From a virus, in IMG/VR virus record IMGVR_UViG_3300035698_003014, positions 1-21,043 of that record: DNA of 21,043 nucleotides. One strand, written 5' to 3'. Below the pieces are notes generated by a model that was given only the letters and a program-made list of their open reading frames with translations, did not search any database and was not told where the DNA came from. How positions within the stretch are numbered: position 1 is the stretch's first letter; every line of letters begins with the position of its first letter. Shown here in pieces: positions 7,565 through 14,436 of the stretch. The translations under genes were made by a program, and so were the position numbers.

Positions 7565-7995
7565 ATGTCAGAAAGAAAGTATTTTGATTATGATGAGACA
7601 AAGTTAACGCCATCACAGGCAGCAAAAAAACGATGGAAGGAGAGAAATAGGGAATCATATCTAGCTCAGCAAAGAAAAAGAGCTAGGGAACGATATGCCG
7701 AAGATCCTGAAAAGTACAATGAAAGACATAAGAATTGGCGTGAAGCTAATCCTGAGAAATACAAAGAGAGTCTTAGTAGATCTGCAAAGAAATTGTACGC
7801 AGCTAATCCCGAGAAATATAAAGCACTGGCTAGTAAATGGGAAAAAAACAACATGGATTCCTGACAAGACCAGACAATTGCTCAAGATGCGACAGTACCA
7901 AAGGAAAAATAGAAGCACACCACCCAGACTACTCAAAACCTCTAGAGGTAATATTCCTTTGCAGAAAATGCCACATGGCAGAACATAGAAAATAA
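7565..7995 (+). CDS. HNH endonuclease split by a -1 frameshift
   Basis: Probable free-standing homing endonuclease. Frame one (ATG 7565, ribosome site TGGAGGT) encodes 99 residues and stops at TGA 7862-7864. It is strongly basic and holds three PEKY units (codons at 7703, 7748, 7805), as in the DNA-binding part of many phage HNH proteins. The catalytic half is in the -1 frame: Cys106-x2-Cys109, His119-His120, Cys133-x2-Cys136-x4-His141, ending at TAA 7993-7995. Joining the frames at A-AAA-AAC (7843-7849) gives 143 residues. The spacing C-x2-C-x9-HH-x12-C-x2-C-x4-H is identical to the intact HNH gene at 12598, which shows that the second frame is genuine coding sequence. Alternatives are a decayed gene, a one-base sequencing error in the A7 run, or internal initiation at ATG 7837. 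It sits between structural genes without disturbing them. Confidence 0.75.
7843..7849 (+). other. candidate -1 slippery heptamer A-AAA-AAC
   Basis: The heptamer is in the correct phase (X-XXY-YYZ) for the first HNH reading frame: codons AAA (7844-7846) and AAC (7847-7849) preceded by A. A one-base slip back continues at CAA 7849 into the frame carrying the HNH motif. No clear upstream Shine-Dalgarno-like stimulator or downstream pseudoknot could be recognised by eye, so programmed use is plausible but unproven. Confidence 0.4.
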
Positions 7996-7999
7996 AATT

Positions 8000-8015
8000 A
8001 ATCCTTAACCTGGAG
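8000..8015 (+). repeat. leader motif AATCCTTAACC-N-GGAG, copy 1
   Basis: The 16-base block ending in the Shine-Dalgarno core (GGAG 8012-8015) precedes the gene at 8023. The same block, differing only at the N, precedes the tail-fibre gene (19610-19625). In both copies 7 bases separate GGAG from ATG. It may be a shared translation leader, a promoter-proximal element or a recombination junction. Confidence 0.4.
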
Positions 8016-8022
8016 CCCCAAA

Positions 8023-8484
8023 ATGGGAAGACCTTGTAAGACAGAAGAAAAGAAATCATACACCATGAATACAATGATTGATGAGGCTCCTAAGCCTCAA
8101 GCAATCGAGGACATGCCTCTAACGACTTACGAAGAGCACAAGGCATACAATGCCGCGTCTCGCAAAGAAAACAAGCGCCTTAGAGTGCGTCGTCATCCTT
8201 GCATACCGTGCCCTGTAGAACTACACCCAAAAGAGCGAATTGTATTTGGTCGAGTAGACCAACCCCTGAACGCTCTACGTGTCTACCTGAGTAACCACTT
8301 GATTCACTTCGAGCAGACGCTTTACCCAGGAAAGACATACGATCTACCTAGAGTAATCATAAACTACCTAGCTGAAAAGGGCGTGCCTCACTGGAAATGG
8401 TACGACAATCCCGATGGCTCCGCTGAGACTCGTATCTCACACAATGAGCCTAGATTCAGTCTAAGAACAACCTACTCGGAGTAA
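8023..8484 (+). CDS. conserved-looking phage protein, function unknown
   Basis: Not recognised by name. The 153-residue product has a polar, Lys/Glu-rich N-terminal third, then a short HPCIPCP segment (Cys60, Cys63), and a globular C-terminal region with FGRVDQPLNALRVYLSNHL, a PGKTYDLP turn and a final NEPRFSLR strand. The two cysteines alone do not make a zinc site. It starts at ATG 8023 with TGGAG (8011-8015) seven bases upstream; the later ATG 8065 lacks any ribosome site. The next gene begins 3 bases after its stop, using a CGGAG inside this gene's final codons, so the two are coupled. Position between head and adaptor genes suggests a minor virion or connector component. Confidence 0.65.
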   Translation: MGRPCKTEEKKSYTMNTMIDEAPKPQAIEDMPLTTYEEHKAYNAASRKENKRLRVRRHPCIPCPVELHPKERIVFGRVDQPLNALRVYLSNHLIHFEQTLYPGKTYDLPRVIINYLAEKGVPHWKWYDNPDGSAETRISHNEPRFSLRTTYSE

Positions 8485-8487
8485 ACG

Positions 8488-9180
8488 ATGGCTAGATTTG
8501 TCAGTGATGCCCTACGGATTATGCGCCTGGCAATCTCGCGTCGTAATGCTAATGATCCTGATTCCAGTGACGCAACACTGCTTACCTACCTAAACGACTT
8601 CGTTTCCCTAACCATGGGAAGCGAGGTTCGTTTGTTTGAGCAGTGGGGCACGATCACATTCAACATAGATGAGACCAATACCACTGGAGTCTACACATTC
8701 AACGATGTGGGGGCTGCTGATAACCTAGAGAGCATTAATGGCGATGGGTTCATTAGCCTAACTGATCCTCCAGCAGGATCTTTGTCATGGACGCCTCTAT
8801 CTATCTATCTTAACCCTGGTGAGTTCTTTGGTTACTGGGGTGTAGAGAATGATGATGTGCTCACGGCGGGAATGCCTACACAGATGTTGTTCTACGGGAA
8901 CGAGTTTACCTTCAGGACAATTCCAGACACGGACTACACGGTCACTCTCTATGGTTATAAGAAGCAGGCGGACTTCTCAGCTGTAGGAGATCCTGCTCTA
9001 GACTATGATTACTGGCTTCGCTTCTTGGCCTATGGAGCAGCGATTAACTATGGAATGGACTACAGGTTCTCTGATTCCATAATGCAGTCTCTGAAGAGAG
9101 ATTATGGAAGAGAGAGACGATTGATGCTCACTAGGACGCATAATCAGGTGAAAATTATGAGAAATATTCCTAGTTTTTGA
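8488..9180 (+). CDS. putative head-tail adaptor protein (gp4-like)
   Basis: Likely the ring attached below the portal. The 230-residue product begins with a helical segment containing DATLLTYLNDFVSL (about residues 28-41), common at the start of podoviral adaptor proteins, followed by a beta-rich insertion (about 45-155, many Gly/Asp/Thr turns) and a helical C-terminus ending in a basic RDYGRERRLMLTRTHN segment. Helix plus beta insertion plus helix, and a location between capsid genes and the gp10-like tail gene, fit the P22 gp4 or related adaptor role. The ribosome site CGGAG (8477-8481) lies within the upstream gene. No enzyme motif is visible, so the adaptor name is an inference of moderate strength. 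Confidence 0.6.
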   Translation: MARFVSDALRIMRLAISRRNANDPDSSDATLLTYLNDFVSLTMGSEVRLFEQWGTITFNIDETNTTGVYTFNDVGAADNLESINGDGFISLTDPPAGSLSWTPLSIYLNPGEFFGYWGVENDDVLTAGMPTQMLFYGNEFTFRTIPDTDYTVTLYGYKKQADFSAVGDPALDYDYWLRFLAYGAAINYGMDYRFSDSIMQSLKRDYGRERRLMLTRTHNQVKIMRNIPSF

Positions 9181-9181
9181 T

Positions 9182-9463
9182 TTGATTATGCGTTCTAGAT
9201 GTTTATCGGGTTATATGTACAGGTGTGATAAGACGCCCCTCGCATGTGATCCAGAAAATATTGAAATATTGTGTGTCAATTGTCACGCAAAGGAACATCC
9301 TGAATTTAAGGGCATGTTGCTTAAAAAGAGATTTGGAGAGTTTATTAAATGTGAAATATGTGAAAAACTATTTTACATTAAGAAGACTAAGGTGGAAGGT
9401 CGAAGGTTTTGCAACATAGACTGTTACCAAGAAATTCGTAAATTGAACAAAACAGGAAGGTAA
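9182..9463 (+). CDS. N-terminally truncated HNH endonuclease remnant
   Basis: A 93-residue product carrying only the back half of an HNH protein: PENIEILCVNCHAKEHPEF (C-x2-C-x4-H, as in the other two HNH genes), then a second zinc-like cluster KCEICEKLF...RFCNIDC. The first cysteine pair is missing. By alignment to HH-x-D...NN-type HNH proteins, the catalytic His-His and Asn-Asn positions read Tyr-Arg and Ala-Cys (YRCDKTPLACD), so activity is doubtful. The start is TTG 9182 or ATG 9188. Neither has a ribosome site, and the frame is closed by TGA at 9158-9160, so translation would depend on the upstream stop (9178-9180). Its last codons provide AGGAAGG, the ribosome site of the next tail gene, which may explain why the remnant persists. 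Confidence 0.6.
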   Translation: MIMRSRCLSGYMYRCDKTPLACDPENIEILCVNCHAKEHPEFKGMLLKKRFGEFIKCEICEKLFYIKKTKVEGRRFCNIDCYQEIRKLNKTGR

Positions 9464-9465
9464 AC

Positions 9466-10143
9466 ATGGCTTGGAATTCAACATGGCCCGCCGGCACACA
9501 ATCAGTAAAGACTAACCAGGCGACTGGTGCAGCGAATACGACATACATCAAGACCACGATGAACCAAGATCATTACTGGGACAACTCCGGTAACAACGAT
9601 GGTCATCACCTTCAAGTGCAGATGACTCAGTCGGGCACAGCAGCGGTTCCAGTGGACGTTACTCTAGCTACTGGTATGGATGGAGCAATATTTTCTAAAG
9701 CTAAATCCGCTGTAGAGGCTCCAGTTAACCAGGATGTCCAGCCCTTCTTCGTGGACAACAAGGTTGTGGCTACTCCAGGCCTTGAGCAGGTGATGCAAAT
9801 ACTAGCAATGAGAGCGGTAGCCCTGTTTGACGTACACCCCACGACATTTGTGATCACACCACAGTACTACCATAACATCACGAGCGTGACTAGACAGACC
9901 GTCGGGCAGTACACCCTCAATTTCGCTGACAATTTCCCTTCAGTTAATTATCTGGCTCAAGGTGGTGGAGTGCGTGCGATTTCTCCCCTGAATGCCAAGC
10001 ATGGCATCCTTTGGATGGTGAAGCCGACAGCCGTCAATCTATCTGATGTAAAAACAGTTGCTAAACTCCTGATCACTTTCACTAGACCTGATGATACACT
10101 AGTCGATCCGATTCAGGGTTGGTGCTACGCTTTTGGGGGCTAA
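9466..10143 (+). CDS. virion structural (tail) protein
   Basis: A 225-residue structural protein without enzyme motifs. It opens MAWNSTWPAGTQSVKTNQ and soon has YIKTTMNQDHYWD followed by DGHHLQV. This start (Trp-Asn-x-x-x-P-x-G-x-x-Ser-Val-Lys-x-Asn then Thr-x-Met...HYW) is familiar from phage tail or fibre-base proteins and probably forms an N-terminal anchor. The rest alternates hydrophobic beta strands with Gly/Thr turns and ends in a Trp-Cys-Tyr segment. AGGAAGG upstream (in the end of the HNH remnant) serves as ribosome site. Its stop directly abuts the next ATG (TAAATG), linking it in expression with the large gp10-like gene. The specific place in the tail cannot be read from sequence. 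Confidence 0.65.
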   Translation: MAWNSTWPAGTQSVKTNQATGAANTTYIKTTMNQDHYWDNSGNNDGHHLQVQMTQSGTAAVPVDVTLATGMDGAIFSKAKSAVEAPVNQDVQPFFVDNKVVATPGLEQVMQILAMRAVALFDVHPTTFVITPQYYHNITSVTRQTVGQYTLNFADNFPSVNYLAQGGGVRAISPLNAKHGILWMVKPTAVNLSDVKTVAKLLITFTRPDDTLVDPIQGWCYAFGG

Positions 10144-12300
10144 ATGCAAGTCTACGAAATCACAGGGTTCCAGACGGGAGTATCCAGAGAGGGTGTAAAC
10201 TTTCTGCAACCTTCCGACTCATTCCAGAATGTAAGAAATGGCTACGTCTACCGCCAAATTCTTCAATCAAGAAAGGGTTTCCGCAAGTTCTCGTTGGGTT
10301 GGAATGACGGGGTTAGTCTGACTGGTCATCTAGAATACCGTGTGATGGGGATATTTCAGAATGTCCAGACGAGCACAAGCACGACAGAGACCCTAGTTTT
10401 CGATACTGACTTTGCCTACAGATACGACGAAGGGACTAACTCGATGGTCAGGATTCCATTCGGTGGAAGCTTGGCTGCCTTTGCGGGATTTAACATTAAC
10501 AATCGAGAAGATTATATATCTGGAACTACATATCCTAAAGCTGACGGAACAAATAGGTTTGTTTTCACAGGGAAAGGGATGAGTGGAATATATTTCTACG
10601 ATCCATCATTAGGAGCAGCCGGAGAGATTCGAGACTTTACCAACGATGGAGTTGGTGGAGGAGATAATCCGAAGTTCGTACCATTTGCAGGAGGAGCACT
10701 TACTAACGCTACACATGTCTTATGGTTTGGTGAGCGTCTTAACTTCATATCTCCAACAATAGCCGGAGCTCTTGTTCCACAGGGAATTCTCTACTCAGGA
10801 ATCAGAGACAGCTCAGGTAACGGAGATAGCTTTAACGCTCCAGGCTCAGGACTCCTTGAGATAGACAACTATGAACTCATCAAGGGAGCGGTGATCCTTG
10901 GTAACCGCATAGCACTCAATGTAAGCCAATCAAATTGGATCGTCGAGAAGACTAGAGATGCCTTTAATCCCTACTTTGTGCGGAAAGTACCCTCTGTACT
11001 GGGAACTGATGCTTCCTTTTCCTTCGCTGTGTGGAATGATGAGGTACGCTCTGTAGGTAAGACGGGAATTATCTCTACTGACGGCCGACAATCACTGCGG
11101 ATAGACAATAAAATCCCGTACTTTACAGAGAACGAGATAGACGCTATTGAATTTGAGCAGACCTATGGTGGATTTGACAGGATCACGTCTCAGTTCATGT
11201 GGTCCTATGTAGACTCTGGCAACGAGTCGGACTCTACGGCCAACAAAGTACTCATCAACAACTACGAAGAGAAGAGTTGGTCAGTCTATGATCAGCGATT
11301 TAGTGTATTTGGAGAGTCAATTTCAGGACAAAATCTAACCTGGAACGACATTGACGAAAACGAAAATCCTGCATGGGCCAGGATGGACACGACAGAAGAG
11401 ACTTGGAATAAGATCGGTATTGGTAAACAGGTACAGAAGACTCTAGCTGGAGACGATCTTGGCTTCATCTATGAGCTCAATCAAGACTTTGATGACTACT
11501 ATGTAGCGATAGACATCACAACGCCCATCACAAAAGCCACGTCAGCTGTAATAACGACAGAAGACCAAGCTATCATGGTCGGTGATCGCATATTTATTAA
11601 GAATGTTGAGGGAATGACTCAGATCAATGACCAAGTTGCCACAGTAACAGCAAGGACATTGACTACCCTCACAGTAAACGTGGATTCCAGGCAATTCGAC
11701 ACTCATACTAGTGGTGGTTCGATAAGCAAGTTTATTGATTTCTACGCTGAAACCATCCCATTCAACCCCTTCCGAGCCGAAGGTCAACAGGTGAGAATCT
11801 CACACGTTGAATTCCTTATAGATGCGAACTCAGGTAATCTCAAATTAGATATCCTGATGGACGGTGAAAGCGCTCCATTCAAGTCGAACGTGCTCTTGCA
11901 GCCTGGTAAGATAGTCAGTGGAAACGTCTCAGCGATAGACATCTCAAACGATCCCACAATCCTGATTACCACGGTCAATACGATAGGGCTCAAGAATGGG
12001 AATTACGTAACCTTTACTGGTGTCGGTGGAACAACTGAGTTGAACGGAGTGACGTATCCCATAACAAATATCACGGGAACGACATTCGAGATACAGCAAA
12101 CTGGTGCGAGTGCGTTTACCTCTGGTGGCACATGGGCATTTAACCAACCTCAGCTCAAAGACAGGGAGTGGATCTCGGTAGCAGTCAATAACACTGCCGA
12201 CTTCATGGTACTAGCGATGAGTCAAGAGTCAGTGTCGGACCAGGTAAGAGTTACAAGCATACGAATTCATGCTGAACCAGCAGGAGCGACGACGGACTAA
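10144..12300 (+). CDS. tail hub or DNA-stabilisation protein (P22 gp10-like) with two FCCH-like domains
   Basis: Probably the ring or nozzle that plugs the portal channel and holds packaged DNA. The 718-residue product starts with ITGFQTGVSREGVNFLQPSD and VYRQILQSRKGF; the G-N-F-L-x-P-x-D...R-x-G-F opening is typical of P22 gp10-like and beta-propeller tail proteins. Repeated Gly-rich beta strands (about 85-440) suit a propeller. The protein is longer than P22 gp10 (472) because of added C-terminal material, including two FCCH-like modules at about 457-525 (GMTQIND ... HTSGG) and 597-662 (GTTELNG ... FTSGG), separated by a beta domain. It directly abuts its neighbours (TAAATG at its start, TAATG at its end), so it is co-translated with them. 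Confidence 0.7.
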   Translation: MQVYEITGFQTGVSREGVNFLQPSDSFQNVRNGYVYRQILQSRKGFRKFSLGWNDGVSLTGHLEYRVMGIFQNVQTSTSTTETLVFDTDFAYRYDEGTNSMVRIPFGGSLAAFAGFNINNREDYISGTTYPKADGTNRFVFTGKGMSGIYFYDPSLGAAGEIRDFTNDGVGGGDNPKFVPFAGGALTNATHVLWFGERLNFISPTIAGALVPQGILYSGIRDSSGNGDSFNAPGSGLLEIDNYELIKGAVILGNRIALNVSQSNWIVEKTRDAFNPYFVRKVPSVLGTDASFSFAVWNDEVRSVGKTGIISTDGRQSLRIDNKIPYFTENEIDAIEFEQTYGGFDRITSQFMWSYVDSGNESDSTANKVLINNYEEKSWSVYDQRFSVFGESISGQNLTWNDIDENENPAWARMDTTEETWNKIGIGKQVQKTLAGDDLGFIYELNQDFDDYYVAIDITTPITKATSAVITTEDQAIMVGDRIFIKNVEGMTQINDQVATVTARTLTTLTVNVDSRQFDTHTSGGSISKFIDFYAETIPFNPFRAEGQQVRISHVEFLIDANSGNLKLDILMDGESAPFKSNVLLQPGKIVSGNVSAIDISNDPTILITTVNTIGLKNGNYVTFTGVGGTTELNGVTYPITNITGTTFEIQQTGASAFTSGGTWAFNQPQLKDREWISVAVNNTADFMVLAMSQESVSDQVRVTSIRIHAEPAGATTD

Positions 12301-12566
12301 TGGCTAAAATCTCGGAGACCTTCAATATTGGAGATAGATCTGATCTGACTCCAGAGAAGTTGTTGGAGCTGATAGAGACGTTGTATACAGATCTTGCGGT
12401 TGCTATCAATAAGAAGGCGGATATTATCGAACGAGCATCGGATGGGTTGACCACTGATACCTTCCTTTCTAATGGAGACATTAACATCAACACAACCACA
12501 GCGAATGTAGAGATTCTTACCTCTCACACGAACCCCACAACCGTAGTATGGACACGAATTAACTAA
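12300..12566 (+). CDS. small virion-associated protein
   Basis: An 88-residue protein with a helical, amphipathic N-terminal part (LTPEKLLELIETLYTDLAVAINKKAD, about residues 17-42), likely an oligomerising coiled coil, followed by a Thr/Asn-rich beta-like tail (GDININTTTANVEILT) ending TTVVWTRIN. Short helix-then-strand proteins like this occur as tail or fibre-attachment components, but I do not recognise the family. ATG overlaps the preceding stop by one base (TAATG); the nearest GGAG is 13 bases away, so coupling is likely. The final coding bases contain GTAGTATGGAC, repeated just downstream before the HNH gene, suggesting that the gene end was altered when that HNH gene arrived. Confidence 0.6.
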   Translation: MAKISETFNIGDRSDLTPEKLLELIETLYTDLAVAINKKADIIERASDGLTTDTFLSNGDININTTTANVEILTSHTNPTTVVWTRIN

Positions 12567-12581
12567 TCATGTAGTATGGAC
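12543..12581 (+). repeat. 11-bp direct repeat bracketing the gene end next to the HNH insertion
   Basis: GTAGTATGGAC occurs at 12543-12553, inside the last codons of the small virion gene, and again at 12571-12581, just upstream of the HNH ribosome site. The spacing is 28 bases. Such a duplication is what one would expect if an incoming endonuclease segment restored the 3' end of the gene it entered. Confidence 0.5.
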
Positions 12582-12597
12582 TCAAAAAGGAGTTTAT

Positions 12598-13056
12598 ATG
12601 AAAAAAACATGTATAAAATGCAAAATTGAAAAAGATGAATCTGAATTTCCTAGAATGTATAGGGATAAGAAAAAAAAGAAAAATCCACGACATTCATACT
12701 GTATTCTGTGTGGTAGGATTGCAAATAAAGAATATAGAGACAAAAACAAACAAAAAATAGCAACAAAAAGAAAAGAAAATCTAAAAAAACGAAGAGAAGA
12801 AACAAAACAGAATGTACAAAATGGATTTTCAAATGTTGATGACAAAATCCAAAATATTAGACAGAGGTGTAGATATAAGACTCGATGTCTAATAAATAAG
12901 GGTTTGGTTAAGAAAAAAGATTATTGTGAAGTTTGCGGAAAGAAACCTGAAAGATTGGATTGTCATCATGCTAGGTATGAAAGTCCAGAATTGTTTATAA
13001 CATTATGTAGAACATGTCACCTTCTTATCCACTGGCATGTACTCAATAACAGATAG
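12598..13056 (+). CDS. HNH homing endonuclease (intact)
   Basis: Probable free-standing DNA endonuclease, 152 residues. An N-terminal zinc-ribbon-like part has Cys5-x2-Cys8 and Cys35-x2-Cys38. A very basic linker (about 45-105, many Lys/Arg) could bind DNA. The HNH domain follows with Cys110-x2-Cys113, His123-His124, Cys137-x2-Cys140 and His145. The ribosome site AAGGAG (12587-12592) is near-perfect and not hidden, unlike the first HNH gene. The gene is more A-rich than its neighbours, with runs of A in many Lys codons, a sign of separate origin. Its 3' end supplies the AGGGAGAG ribosome site of the following ejection gene. All metal and catalytic positions are present, so it may be active. 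Confidence 0.85.
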   Translation: MKKTCIKCKIEKDESEFPRMYRDKKKKKNPRHSYCILCGRIANKEYRDKNKQKIATKRKENLKKRREETKQNVQNGFSNVDDKIQNIRQRCRYKTRCLINKGLVKKKDYCEVCGKKPERLDCHHARYESPELFITLCRTCHLLIHWHVLNNR

Positions 13057-13066
13057 GGAGAGAATC

Positions 13067-13660
13067 ATGGATCCGATGACAACAGCGCTGATAACAGCGG
13101 CCATAGGAGGCGGAGGGTCGATAGGAAGTAGCCTCCTATCAAAGAACCCAAAGGAAACCAAGACACAAAAGCAAAAACGGAAACTCGTTGATGACTTGAT
13201 TGCTTCCCTTAGTGGAGGTGGTTCATTCAGCGACTTATTTGAGATGGACGAAGGAGCTTTTCAGAAATCCTTTGTCGATCCTGCAAAAGCACGCTTCAAA
13301 GGGCAGATTGCTCCTCAGATTCAGCAAAGCTTTATCGCTGGTGGGCAGCAAAGAGGAACTGGATTAGACGATACTCTCACAAGAGCAGGAGTAGACATGG
13401 ATCAGCTCCTTAACGAGCAGTTTATGAACTTCCAGCAAGGCGCACAGAATCGTAAAGCCAACGCATTTGGGCAGATTTTTGGAGCTGGCGACGGAGTTCC
13501 AGACCCTTTTAGTACAGGTGATAAGCTTCAGCAAGGAGTGGGCGGTTTCTTAGGAAGTGATCAATTCAGTGATAGCATCGAGAATATCCTAAAGGCTTAC
13601 TCTTCTTCATCAGCTGGTAACACAGGACCTAAACCACCAAGAGAGGGATTCGCATCATGA
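13067..13660 (+). CDS. internal virion / DNA-ejection protein (gp7- or gp14-like)
   Basis: Probably an inner-head protein ejected to help form the conduit for DNA. The 197-residue product begins with a hydrophobic, glycine-rich segment (TTALITAAIGGGGSIGSSLL, about residues 4-23) that could enter a membrane, then a basic stretch and a helical body with FVDPAKARFKGQIAPQIQQS and GGQQRGTGLDDTLTRAG (about 75-110). These resemble small ejection proteins of P22 (gp7) and T7 (gp14) type. I prefer ATG 13067 because AGGGAGAG lies upstream; the earlier in-frame ATG 13037 falls inside the HNH gene without a ribosome site. It overlaps the next gene by four bases (ATGA) and begins a run of three such genes. 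Confidence 0.65.
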   Translation: MDPMTTALITAAIGGGGSIGSSLLSKNPKETKTQKQKRKLVDDLIASLSGGGSFSDLFEMDEGAFQKSFVDPAKARFKGQIAPQIQQSFIAGGQQRGTGLDDTLTRAGVDMDQLLNEQFMNFQQGAQNRKANAFGQIFGAGDGVPDPFSTGDKLQQGVGGFLGSDQFSDSIENILKAYSSSSAGNTGPKPPREGFAS

Positions 13661-14436
13661 ACCCATCCCCATTCGAGATAGCACAGAACACAGGCAACCA
13701 GTTTGCTAAAGGTGTAAGAGGAGCTAAGGAATCCAACGCTCTAGATCAGGTATTGCAACAGGTATCCAGTGCTAAGACACCCGAAGAGGCAAGTGGTCTG
13801 ATAGGCAACATCCTGCAGAACGTGAGTAAAGAAAAGCAACCGATGGCGATGAAGATCATCGAGAATAAGCTATCTGAGCTCAAAGGACAGAGGACTCGTG
13901 ACGCAGATATTGCTGGAGGATTAGACCCTAATCTAGTAGATGCTTCACCAGACGTGAGGAAGGCTAATCTTGCTAAACAGAAAGAAGAAAAGGACGCTAT
14001 CACCCTGACTCAGCAGCTCGCGCAAGTCGAGAAACGATATCAGACAAAAACAAAAGCTAAGAGACTACCGTTTGAGAAAACAGAGTTTGGCCAAACCTTC
14101 CTGGACCTTGATAAAATAGACAAAGACAAATCTGACGTTCTTATCGAGTTAAAAAAAGACCTGGATATATACACCCAGCAGGTAGCTAGAGAGTACGAAA
14201 AGGCTGGTGTTCCGGTTCCTCAAGACGTATTGGATGACATCAAAGCTATCAACCAGGTGAAAGTTGATAATGAAATGGTCGATTTAGAGGTTGCTATCAA
14301 GCTTCAAGAGGTCACCAAGAAGTTTCCCCCAGCAAAATACAAAGGGAAGACAGCAACCGACCCTGAAACAGGAAAGCAGATCATTAGCGATGGTGTTAAG
14401 TGGTCCTTTGTTGAAGAAATACAGGAAGGTGCCTAA
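13657..14436 (+). CDS. putative internal virion / ejection protein
   Basis: A 259-residue, hydrophilic, mostly helical protein. The N-terminal part carries a Gln/Asn-rich helix (SNALDQVLQQVSSAK, about 25-39), the centre is highly charged (Lys/Glu/Asp, about 105-195), and a short C-terminal module reads ATDPETGKQIISDGVKWSF (about 233-251), like the 'DPxTGkxyxsDGxxW' ending seen in phage ejection and internal proteins. There is no membrane segment or catalytic motif. It overlaps both neighbours: start ATGA with the preceding gene, stop TAATG with the giant gene, so the three are co-translated and probably act in one complex. The ejection role is inferred from context. Confidence 0.6.
   Translation: MNPSPFEIAQNTGNQFAKGVRGAKESNALDQVLQQVSSAKTPEEASGLIGNILQNVSKEKQPMAMKIIENKLSELKGQRTRDADIAGGLDPNLVDASPDVRKANLAKQKEEKDAITLTQQLAQVEKRYQTKTKAKRLPFEKTEFGQTFLDLDKIDKDKSDVLIELKKDLDIYTQQVAREYEKAGVPVPQDVLDDIKAINQVKVDNEMVDLEVAIKLQEVTKKFPPAKYKGKTATDPETGKQIISDGVKWSFVEEIQEGA

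Noticed and set aside
7661-8074. Minus-strand reading frame opposite the first HNH gene
   Set aside because: The product is Phe/Leu/Ser-rich, the usual mirror of Lys/Glu/Arg codons, and the plus strand has clear HNH motifs.
12594-12845. Minus-strand hydrophobic frame opposite the intact HNH gene
   Set aside because: The Phe/Leu runs are the complement of poly-A lysine codons, not a real membrane protein.
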